A DNA stretch of 19,477 bases from an uncultured Oscillospiraceae bacterium (GTDB lineage: Bacteria; Bacillota; Clostridia; Oscillospirales; Oscillospiraceae). The first letter of the stretch is position 1; every line of letters starts with the position of its first letter. The position numbers and the translations under genes are program-made. The DNA is taken from positions 1 through 19,477 of the forward strand of contig CAJTYO010000053.1 in assembly GCA_910584045.1 (NCBI GenBank), given 5' to 3'. Shown here in pieces: positions 13,499 to 19,477 of the stretch. The notes beneath the pieces are model-generated. The model was not told the DNA's origin, did no database searches, and worked only from the letters and a program-made list of their open reading frames with translations.

Positions 13499-15853
13499 TC
13501 ACGCCTTTGCCTCCGACTTTTTCGCCGCCGGCTTTTTGGCTGCGGCGGTCTTCTTGGCCGCCGCAGTCTTCCTGGCGGCAGCCGCAGCTTTCTTTGCGGC
13601 GGGTTTCGCCGCCTTTTTGGCGGTGGGCTTCGCCGTTTTCTTCGCGGTGGGCTTCGCCGCCTCCTTGGCGGGAGCGGCCTCCGCCGCCTCGTCCCCGGCG
13701 GCCTCCTTCTTTTTCCAGCCGCCCCGCTTCTCCTCAGGGGTGAAGTTCTCACATTTCTCGTTGATGCAGAAGGGCTTTTTGAACCCCTTCCCCGCCTTTT
13801 TGAACATGGTCTGACCACACGCGGGACAGTCGTCCGCCACCGGCACGTCCCAGGTCATGAAGTCGCACTTATTGCTCTCGTCCTTGCTGGTCAGCCGCTC
13901 GCAGCAGTAGTAGGTGTACTGCTTCCCGGTTTTCTTGCTGTTGCCGGTGCGCTTCATCAGCCGTCCGCCGCACTGGGGACAGCGCCCCGGCATAGCCACC
14001 ACCAGCGGTTTGGTGAAGGTGCACTCCGGATACCCCGGGCAGGCCAGAAACCGACCGAACCGTCCGCTCTTGATGACCATCTTCCGTCCGCACTCGTCGC
14101 AGACCTCGTCGGACTCCTCGTCGGGCACCTTCAGCCGCACGCCCTCCAGGTCCTTTTCCGCCTGATCCAGCTCCGCCCGGAAGGGGGCGTAGAAGCCCTG
14201 CAGCAGCTCCCGCCACTGCTTTTTCCCCGCCTCCACGTCGTCCAGCTCCTTCTCCATGCTGGCGGTGAATCCTGTGTCCACGATGTCGGAGAATTTGTCC
14301 TCCATCAAACCGTTGACCACCTCCCCCAGGGGTGTGGTGTGCAGGTACTTCCCCTCTTTGATCACATACTCCCGGTCCAGGATGGTGCTGACCGTGGGGG
14401 CGTAGGTGGAGGGCCGGCCGATACCGTTCTCCTCCAGAGCGCGAATCAGAGAGGCGTCTGTGTACCGGGGCGGAGGCTGGGTAAAGTGCTGCCCCGGCTG
14501 GAAGTCCAGGCTCTGAAGGCCCTGTCCCTCCGTCAGGGGGGGCAGCTTCGCCTCCTTCTCCTCCTTCTCTTCGTCCTTGCCCTCCTCGTAGACGGCGGTA
14601 TAGCCGGAGAATTTCAGACTGCTGCTGCTGGCCCGGAAACTGTGGACGCCAGCCTGGACTTCCACGGACACGGCGTCATACACCGCGTTGGACATCTGGC
14701 AGGCCACGAACCGGCTCCAGATCAGCCAGTACAGCCTGTACTGGTCGCTGGTCAAATCCCCCTTCACCCGCTCCGGAGTCAGCTCCACATTGCTGGGGCG
14801 GATCGCCTCGTGGGCATCCTGGGCTCCGGCCTTGGTCTTATAGGTACGGGGCGCGGCGGGGCAGTAGTCCCCGCCGTAGCGGCTCTGAATAAACCCCCGC
14901 GCGGAGGCCAGCGCCTCGTCGCTCAGGCGCAGAGAATCGGTACGCATGTAGGTGATGAGGCCCACCGTCCCCTCCCCGGAGACGTCCACGCCCTCATAGA
15001 GCTGCTGGGCAATGGCCATGGTGCGCCGGGGGGTCATGCTCAGCTTCCGGCTGGCCTCCTGTTGGAGCGTGGAAGTCGTGAAGGGAGCGGCGGGGGAGCG
15101 CTGCTTCTCCTGACGCTTGACAGCTTTGACGGCAAAGGCCTCCTGTTTCACAGCCTCCACCACCGCGTTGACCTCCTCGACGGAATTGAGCTCCTTTTTC
15201 TTCCCGTTCTCCCCGTGGTAGCGGGCCAGAAAAGCGCTCCGTTCGGAGCCGTCCGGCGTCAGCCGCGCGTCCAGAGACCAATACTCCTGGGGCTGAAACG
15301 CAGCGATCTCGTGCTCCCGGTCGCAGACCATCCGGGTGGCCACAGACTGGACGCGCCCGGCGGACAGGCCGCTGCGAATTTTCTTCCACAGCAGGGGAGA
15401 GAGCTGATAGCCCACAATCCGGTCCAGAATCCGCCTTGCCTGCTGGGCATCCACCAGACTCTGGTCAATATCCCTGGGCGCGGCGATAGACTCGTTGACC
15501 ACCCGCTTGGTGATCTCGTTGAAGGTGACCCGCCGGGTCTTCCGGTCCTCCAGCCCCAGCAGCTCCTTCAGATGCCAGCTGATGGCCTCCCCCTCCCGGT
15601 CCGGGTCGGTTGCCAGATAGACCATATCGCTGGCCTTGGCGGACTTTTTCAGGTCGCTGATGATATCCTCTTTCCCCTTGATGGGGCGATAATTGGGTTC
15701 AAAGTCGTTTTCGATATCCACGCCCAGCGTGCTCTTGGGCAGATCCCGCAGATGGCCCATGCACGCCTTCACCTGATAGCTGGGGCCCAGATACTTGCCT
15801 ATGGTCTTCGCTTTGGCGGGAGACTCAACGATCACGAGACTCGATTTTGCCAT
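13499..15853 (-). CDS. topA: DNA topoisomerase I with Lys/Ala-rich tail
   Basis: Type IA topoisomerase (784 residues) relaxing negative supercoils. The Toprim domain starts SSLVIVESPAKAKTIGKYLG (Glu10) and contains TDPDREGEAISWH. The active-site tyrosine is Tyr302 in GLITYMRTDSLRLS. Zinc-binding C4-type modules follow at roughly residues 580-700 (CDECG, CPQCG and CPACG, each with a distal Cys pair). The last 55 residues or so are a low-complexity tail of AKK/AAKP/TAKK units, like histone H1 or mycobacterial TopA tails, probably binding DNA non-specifically. The start at 15853 is set by AGGAGG a few bases upstream and by the conserved N-terminus; the frame stays open to 15922, but that part is arginine/glycine-rich and not conserved. 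It follows dprA, as in many Firmicutes. Confidence 0.96.
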   Translation of the reverse strand: MAKSSLVIVESPAKAKTIGKYLGPSYQVKACMGHLRDLPKSTLGVDIENDFEPNYRPIKGKEDIISDLKKSAKASDMVYLATDPDREGEAISWHLKELLGLEDRKTRRVTFNEITKRVVNESIAAPRDIDQSLVDAQQARRILDRIVGYQLSPLLWKKIRSGLSAGRVQSVATRMVCDREHEIAAFQPQEYWSLDARLTPDGSERSAFLARYHGENGKKKELNSVEEVNAVVEAVKQEAFAVKAVKRQEKQRSPAAPFTTSTLQQEASRKLSMTPRRTMAIAQQLYEGVDVSGEGTVGLITYMRTDSLRLSDEALASARGFIQSRYGGDYCPAAPRTYKTKAGAQDAHEAIRPSNVELTPERVKGDLTSDQYRLYWLIWSRFVACQMSNAVYDAVSVEVQAGVHSFRASSSSLKFSGYTAVYEEGKDEEKEEKEAKLPPLTEGQGLQSLDFQPGQHFTQPPPRYTDASLIRALEENGIGRPSTYAPTVSTILDREYVIKEGKYLHTTPLGEVVNGLMEDKFSDIVDTGFTASMEKELDDVEAGKKQWRELLQGFYAPFRAELDQAEKDLEGVRLKVPDEESDEVCDECGRKMVIKSGRFGRFLACPGYPECTFTKPLVVAMPGRCPQCGGRLMKRTGNSKKTGKQYTYYCCERLTSKDESNKCDFMTWDVPVADDCPACGQTMFKKAGKGFKKPFCINEKCENFTPEEKRGGWKKKEAAGDEAAEAAPAKEAAKPTAKKTAKPTAKKAAKPAAKKAAAAARKTAAAKKTAAAKKPAAKKSEAKA
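13502..13666 (-). repeat. Imperfect short repeats encoding the TopA tail
   Basis: Within the topA 3' end the minus strand repeats GCC-AAG-AAG and related alanine, lysine and proline codons over about 165 bp. They encode the K/A/P-rich tail. Units of 4-8 codons vary, so slippage or length variation between strains is likely. Confidence 0.7.
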
Positions 15854-15974
15854 TCTTTTCCTCCTGGGCGGCCTTCGACCGCCGGGACCGCCGCCCCGCC
15901 GCCCCCGGCGGCCCCACGGCATCCCTTTGACTAGATAAAATTTATTTCCAAGCCCGATCCGGACCTGACAAAGC
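15854..15974 (-). other. topA leader with GC-rich hairpins
   Basis: This 121-bp dprA-topA spacer has a topA-proximal half that is nearly all G and C. It includes a CCGCCG/CGGCGG stem with a 4-base loop (15896-15911) and a GGCGG/CCGCC pair near 15867-15883. The dprA-proximal half is AT-rich (15930-15950). No convincing promoter or T-tract terminator is visible, so read-through from dprA is likely. Confidence 0.4.
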
Positions 15975-17174
15975 CTATTTAAGCGCCACCGACAGGGAGA
16001 ACCTCTTCCCGCTCTCCTGGGTGACGATCCTGTCGATCTCCAGCACCGTCAGGGCGGACAGAATCCGCCGAGTGGGTATCTGGGTCTCCTCGATCAGGTC
16101 GTCCACCTGCACCGTCCGCCCCTCCAGAGCCCGAACAATGCGCAGCTGGTCGTCGGTGAGCCCGTGGTCCCCATTGAGGTCCAGCAGAGGTTTCTCCGGC
16201 TCCGGCGGCGGAGCGGATTTCCTGACGGGCTTCTCCGCCGGCACAGGCGTCCCTCCGAACCGCCGTGGCTCCTCTATCCGCAGGGAGCGGATCTTGTGGG
16301 GAAACCGGCCGGCATAGCCGGTGAGCACATCCCAGGCGTCGGTGACAACCCCAGCGCCGTCCCGCAGCAGGGCGTTGCTGCCGGCACAGCGCCGGTCCCC
16401 CACCTGCCCGGGAACAACGAACACATCCCGCCCCTGATCCAGGGCCCGGCTGGCGGTGATAAGCGCACCGCTGCGCTCCGGGGCCTCGACCACCACCACA
16501 CCCAGACTCAACCCGCTGATGATACGGTTGCGAACCGGGAAATGGCCGCCTATATGCTCCGTCCCCGGCGGATACTCGGAGAGGATCACCCCCCGCGCGG
16601 CGATGTCCTCGTACAGGTATCGATTTCCTTTGGGATAAATGATGTCGTGCCCGCCGCCGATGACTGCGGCGGTGACGCCGCCCGCCCGCAGAGCGCCCCG
16701 GAGGGCGGCCGCGTCGCCGCCCTCCGCCAGCCCGGAGACAATCAGCGCCCCCTGGGCGGCCATCTGATAGGCCAGCCTCTCCCCCGTCTCCAGCGCATAG
16801 GCGGAGGCCCGCCGCGTACCCACCATGGCCACGGCCACCTCCTCATCAAATCGGGGCATCCGCCCCTGGACGTAGAGGGCGAGGGGCGGGTCATATATGT
16901 TGCGCAGCCGATCCGGGTACTCCGCATCCCGTATGGTCAGCACCCGCAGTCCCAGCCGGTCACAGTCTCCCAGGACCCGGTTGGCCCTGTCCAGACTCTT
17001 ATCCCCCAGTGTCTCCGCTGTGCGGCGGTTTATCCCCTCCACCAGCAGGTATTCCTCTTGCTCCCCGTAGTAAACCTTATCCGGCCCGCCGAAGTGCTCC
17101 AGCAGGGCCAGCTTCATCTGGCCGCTGACCTGGGGCAGACCGGCCAGCCACAGCCAATATTGCAGCGCCGCCAT
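15975..17174 (-). CDS. dprA: DNA processing protein DprA (Smf)
   Basis: DprA (399 residues) loads RecA onto incoming single-stranded DNA during natural transformation; it is also widespread in non-competent bacteria. An N-terminal helical SAM-like region (about 1-70) is followed by the Rossmann-like domain with VGTRRASAYA near residue 116, SGLAEGGD near 145, YPKGNRYL near 178, FPVRNRIISGLS near 214, and SGALITASRALDQGRDVFVVPG. A C-terminal winged helix (about 345-395) begins GLTDDQLRIV. The usual SGLARGID..AH motif reads SGLAEGGDAAAL here, a departure at several normally conserved positions. The ATG at 17174 follows GAGAGGAG. It lies between the SPOUT methyltransferase and topA. Confidence 0.94.
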   Translation of the reverse strand: MAALQYWLWLAGLPQVSGQMKLALLEHFGGPDKVYYGEQEEYLLVEGINRRTAETLGDKSLDRANRVLGDCDRLGLRVLTIRDAEYPDRLRNIYDPPLALYVQGRMPRFDEEVAVAMVGTRRASAYALETGERLAYQMAAQGALIVSGLAEGGDAAALRGALRAGGVTAAVIGGGHDIIYPKGNRYLYEDIAARGVILSEYPPGTEHIGGHFPVRNRIISGLSLGVVVVEAPERSGALITASRALDQGRDVFVVPGQVGDRRCAGSNALLRDGAGVVTDAWDVLTGYAGRFPHKIRSLRIEEPRRFGGTPVPAEKPVRKSAPPPEPEKPLLDLNGDHGLTDDQLRIVRALEGRTVQVDDLIEETQIPTRRILSALTVLEIDRIVTQESGKRFSLSVALK

Positions 17175-17193
17175 CCAAACCGCTCCTCTCTCC

Positions 17194-17210
17194 CCGCCGC
17201 CCGGCGGCGG
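17194..17210 (-). repeat. Short GC palindrome in the methyltransferase-dprA spacer
   Basis: CCGCCGCC (17194-17201) and GGCGGCGG (17203-17210) are inverted repeats one base apart, within a 61-bp spacer just upstream of the dprA ribosome site. No T run follows. It might modulate dprA translation, but it could also be simple GC-rich sequence. Confidence 0.35.
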
Positions 17211-17235
17211 AGAACCCTGTCGTCAAGGCGCTTTT

Positions 17236-18009
17236 TCACGCGCCCTGACTCTGTCTGCCGCCCTCCCAAAGCAGCACCGCCGCCGCTGCGGCCACGTTCA
17301 GGGACTCGCACCGCTCCCGCATGGGAATGCGCACCGTCCGCGTACAGGCGGCCAGAACCGCCTCGCTGAGCCCCCGGCCCTCGCTGCCCAGCAGGATAAT
17401 ACCCTGGCGCAGATCCGCCTCCCGGATGCCGATGGTGTCCTCCCGCAGCGCCGCTCCCAGCAGGGGCAGTCCTGACCTCTCCGCCAGCGCCGTCAGCTCC
17501 GCCAGCGCACAGCTCCAAACCGGCAGCCGAAACAGGGCACCCATGGCGCTGCGCACCGTCTTGGGATTGTACACATCCGCGCACCCGGGCAACAACAGCA
17601 CCCCGTCCGCCCCCAGAGCGTCGGCGGTGCGGAGAATGGTCCCCACATTGCCCGGGTCCTGAACGCCCTCCAGGGCCAGCCAGCGTTGGCCCTCCAGCCT
17701 CTCCGGCGCGTCCCTCCGCGGGATGCGGGCCAGGAAAAGAGCCCCCTGAGGGGCCTCCATGGGGCTGATGGAACACATCACGTCATCGGGGACCTCCACA
17801 CGCCGCACATCCTCCGGCAGCGGCGGCAGAGCCGTGCCCGCCGTATAGACCACAGCGGTCAGCGCCGCCCTCCACCGGACCGCCTCCTCCAGCAGCTTCA
17901 CCCCGTCCCCCAGGTACTCCCCGATCTTATACCGATAGGAACGTGAGGAAGCCAGCCTGCGGATATGGGTCATGAGGGGATTGGTCCGGCTGGTGATGCG
18001 TTCAGCCAT
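17236..18009 (-). CDS. TrmH/SpoU-family RNA 2'-O-methyltransferase
   Basis: This SPOUT-class enzyme (257 residues) methylates a ribose 2'-OH using S-adenosylmethionine, most likely in 23S rRNA (RlmB or TsnR-like). The N-terminal substrate-binding part starts ITSRTNPLMTHIRRLASSRSYR, typical of the SpoU substrate-binding domain. The three SPOUT motifs are clear: ALEGVQDPGNVGTILRTADA, IILLGSEGRGLSEAV and ESLNVAAAAAVLLWE, together forming the trefoil knot and cofactor site. The ATG at 18009 follows AGAGGAG. It has a strong promoter of its own about 40-65 bp upstream and probably leads the transcript into dprA and topA. The exact target nucleotide cannot be read from the sequence. Confidence 0.92.
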   Translation of the reverse strand: MAERITSRTNPLMTHIRRLASSRSYRYKIGEYLGDGVKLLEEAVRWRAALTAVVYTAGTALPPLPEDVRRVEVPDDVMCSISPMEAPQGALFLARIPRRDAPERLEGQRWLALEGVQDPGNVGTILRTADALGADGVLLLPGCADVYNPKTVRSAMGALFRLPVWSCALAELTALAERSGLPLLGAALREDTIGIREADLRQGIILLGSEGRGLSEAVLAACTRTVRIPMRERCESLNVAAAAAVLLWEGGRQSQGA

Positions 18010-18045
18010 GGCGGCAGGCTCCTCTCTTTCTACAGATTCTACTTT

Positions 18046-18074
18046 ATAATATAGGTATCGTTCTCACTTGTCAA
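18046..18074 (-). promoter_or_regulatory. SigA promoter for the methyltransferase-dprA transcript
   Basis: On the minus strand, TTGACA (18074-18069) and TATTAT (18051-18046) are separated by exactly 17 bp. The predicted start near 18039 leaves a leader of about 30 nt to the ATG at 18009. Surrounding DNA is clearly AT-richer than the coding sequence. Confidence 0.8.
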
Positions 18075-18289
18075 GATACGGTTTTGTCGTTTTGTGGGGT
18101 TTCTCTTGGGGTAGTCCGATCGTTTTCTATTCACAACGCTCTTGATATGCGGCATATTTTTATTGTAATATGCGAAATATACCGCGACGCTGGCGTGGAA
18201 TAGGCACAACAGGCTTCGCCCCTTTTTCTTTTCGGAAAAAGGGGCGAAGCGTTTCAAATTGTTCAGATATCCTCCAACGGACAGCGGCT
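18075..18289. other. AT-rich intergenic region upstream of the methyltransferase
   Basis: No credible gene is visible here. The region holds an inverted repeat GCATATT/AATATGC (18152-18158 and 18167-18173) and a 16-bp hairpin described separately. A possible plus-strand promoter (TTGATA at 18143-18148, TAATAT at 18167-18172, 18-bp spacer) would read into that hairpin. Short open frames crossing the region exist only because the hairpin arms happen to be open, and they lack ribosome sites. Confidence 0.5.
18213..18250 (-). terminator. 16-bp perfect hairpin downstream of the acetyltransferase gene
   Basis: The arms GCTTCGCCCCTTTTTC (18213-18228) and its exact complement (18235-18250) flank a 6-base loop, 40 bp after the GNAT stop on the minus strand. 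The stem carries its own T5/A5 block, rather than having a T run after it, so it is not a textbook terminator on either strand. It may end the galE-GNAT transcript or be a dispersed palindromic repeat. Confidence 0.5.
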
Positions 18290-18790
18290 TCAGCCGTTGT
18301 TTGGCCGGTAAGTGTGAAAGGACAGGCCCCCGATGGTTTCCGTGCCCAACTGACGCTTTTCCTTCACTGAGCGGTTCAACGTCAGGGTATTCAGGTTGGT
18401 GAATCCCAGCTTGTGATACAGCCGGATCGCCGCCGCGTTGGCAGGAACCACCTCCAGATACATCGTCTCCAGGCCCTTCTCCCGCAGCATCTCCCAGGCC
18501 AGCTCAATGGTTCGGCTTCCGATGCCCCGGCCCCGCAGCTCCTTCCTGACGAATATATCCTCCAGCCAGTCGCAGGCGCCGCCCCGGCTGCCCAGGTGGA
18601 GGAAACCCGCACTCTCACCTCCGGCAAGAATCACGTACAGCTCGTGGCCCTCTGCCGTCCAGGCACGCAGGTCCTCCACCGCCTGCTCTGGCGTCACGGT
18701 CAGGTAGTGGGTGGTCCAGAAGGCGGCGATGTCGGAGAGCGTCTCCGCCTCGCAGCTGCCGTCATAGGCCCTGAGTTCTACTTTTTCCAC
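18290..18790 (-). CDS. GNAT-family N-acetyltransferase
   Basis: This 166-residue acetyl-CoA-dependent acetyltransferase of the GNAT fold has an unknown substrate. The acetyl-CoA pyrophosphate loop is RGRGIG at residues 86-91, preceded by the beta-4 strand DWLEDIFVRKELRG. Motif B includes YLEVVPANAAAIRLYHKLGF, with Tyr125 in the usual general-acid position. The start is GTG at 18788-18790 with only a weak GGGA-type ribosome site upstream. It lies 30 bp after the galE stop and is probably co-transcribed, although no functional link to galactose metabolism is evident. Confidence 0.9.
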   Translation of the reverse strand: MEKVELRAYDGSCEAETLSDIAAFWTTHYLTVTPEQAVEDLRAWTAEGHELYVILAGGESAGFLHLGSRGGACDWLEDIFVRKELRGRGIGSRTIELAWEMLREKGLETMYLEVVPANAAAIRLYHKLGFTNLNTLTLNRSVKEKRQLGTETIGGLSFHTYRPNNG

Positions 18791-18820
18791 AGCCGGTCCC
18801 TACTTCCCTATTCCGCCGGC

Positions 18821-19477
18821 TCAGCCCTTATACCCGTTGGGGTTGCCGGACTGCCACTTCCAGGAGGATGCGCACATGTCCTCAATGCCGTACTTGGCCT
18901 CCCAGCCCAGCTCATCCCGGGCCTTGGCAGGGTCGGCGTAGCAGGAGGCGATGTCGCCGGGCCGGCGGGGGTCGATGACGTAGGGCAGCTCCCTGCCGCA
19001 GGCCTTCTCATAGGCGTGGAGCACGTCCAGAACGCTGTAGCCGTTGCCGGTGCCCAGGTTGCAGACAAAGAGGCCGCACTTGGTGTCCAGCTTCTTCAGC
19101 GCCGCCACGTGGCCCCGGGCCAGGTCCACCACGTGGATATAGTCCCGCACGCCGGTGCCGTCGGGGGTATTGTAGTCGTTGCCGTAGACGTGGACCTTCT
19201 CCAGCTGGCCCACCGCCACCTTGGCGATATAGGGCACCAGGTTGTTGGGGATGCCGTTGGGGTCCTCGCCGATGAGGCCGCTCTCATGGGCCCCGATGGG
19301 GTTGAAATAGCGGAGCAGGGCCACGTTCAGCGTGGGGTCCGCGGCGCAGATGTCCATGAGCATCTTCTCCTGGAAGAGCTTGGAGGTGCCGTAGGGGTTG
19401 GTGGTGCCGCCGGTGGGGAAGTCCTCCCGGATGGGCACGGTGGCGGGGTCGCCGTAGACCGTGGCGGAGGAGGAGAA
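18821..19477 (-). CDS. galE: UDP-glucose 4-epimerase, C-terminal part (5' end missing)
   Basis: The window holds 218 residues of GalE, open to the right edge; the NAD-binding N-terminus lies outside. GalE interconverts UDP-glucose and UDP-galactose for the Leloir pathway and surface polysaccharides. The edge sequence reads FSSSATVYGDP, carrying the catalytic Ser/Thr. It is followed by the YxxxK pair in NPYGTSK (Tyr codon at 19391-19393), then RYFNPIGAHESGLIGEDP and GTGVRDYIHVVDLA, all diagnostic of bacterial GalE. The ending WKWQSGNPNGY is the normal family C-terminus, so the gene is complete at its 3' end. Confidence 0.95.
   Translation of the reverse strand, partial: FSSSATVYGDPATVPIREDFPTGGTTNPYGTSKLFQEKMLMDICAADPTLNVALLRYFNPIGAHESGLIGEDPNGIPNNLVPYIAKVAVGQLEKVHVYGNDYNTPDGTGVRDYIHVVDLARGHVAALKKLDTKCGLFVCNLGTGNGYSVLDVLHAYEKACGRELPYVIDPRRPGDIASCYADPAKARDELGWEAKYGIEDMCASSWKWQSGNPNGYKG

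Noticed and set aside
13502..13666. Short repeats resembling a repeat array (CRISPR-like at first glance)
   Set aside because: Units are irregular, in frame, and encode the TopA tail; there are no unique spacers of constant length.
14339..15934. 531-codon plus-strand open frame opposite topA
   Set aside because: It mirrors topA codons, contains no recognisable domain and has a Gly/Leu/His-rich shadow composition.
18039..18257. 72-codon minus-strand open frame across the 16-bp hairpin
   Set aside because: It reads straight through the palindrome and the methyltransferase promoter, has no ribosome site, and its composition follows the repeat.

Overview
The window is about 19.5 kb of GC-rich Gram-positive-type DNA: strong AGGAGG ribosome sites, SigA-type promoters and TTG/GTG starts. 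Gene content and order suggest an anaerobic Clostridia member, most like the Oscillospiraceae (Flavonifractor/Lawsonibacter/Pseudoflavonifractor type). That placement is inference from gene families and composition. The window holds no tRNA, rRNA, CRISPR array or recognisable transposase.

Positions 1-8227, plus strand, form a late purine-biosynthesis operon: the end of a PurO-type IMP cyclohydrolase, purB, a stand-alone AICAR formyltransferase, purD, and a 1238-residue single-chain purL with a fused glutaminase. Genes are tightly spaced (12-24 bp, or a 1-base overlap), except for a 105-bp purH-purD gap that holds a very GC-rich hairpin. The bifunctional PurH is split into two proteins, and PurB is of the animal-like kind. 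The 3' end of the operon converges on the next cluster across hairpins at 8250-8330.

Positions 8365-11278, minus strand, run plsX > acpP > rnc > sod: phospholipid acyl donor synthesis, acyl carrier protein, RNase III and a superoxide-dismutase-fold protein. The acpP and rnc ribosome sites lie in small hairpins, and the acpP-rnc spacer folds into a long RNA stem. The SOD keeps its metal ligands but has lost most conserved second-sphere residues.

Positions 11426-18009 are built on the conserved dprA-topA-trmFO block (minus strand), preceded by an SPOUT rRNA methyltransferase with its own consensus promoter. Between topA and trmFO sits a small control module. It contains a 72-residue XRE regulator whose stop codon overlaps the trmFO start (ATGA), and a divergent 85-residue helical protein of unknown function. 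They are separated by a perfect consensus promoter (TTGACA-N17-TATAAT) embedded in a 14-bp perfect inverted repeat. A second XRE gene, collapsed to 39 codons by an in-frame internal deletion, lies on the other side of trmFO. This module is the most novel part of the window.

Positions 18010-18289 are AT-richer non-coding DNA with the methyltransferase promoter and a 16-bp perfect hairpin. Positions 18290-19477 (minus) hold a GNAT acetyltransferase and the C-terminal part of galE, which runs off the right edge.
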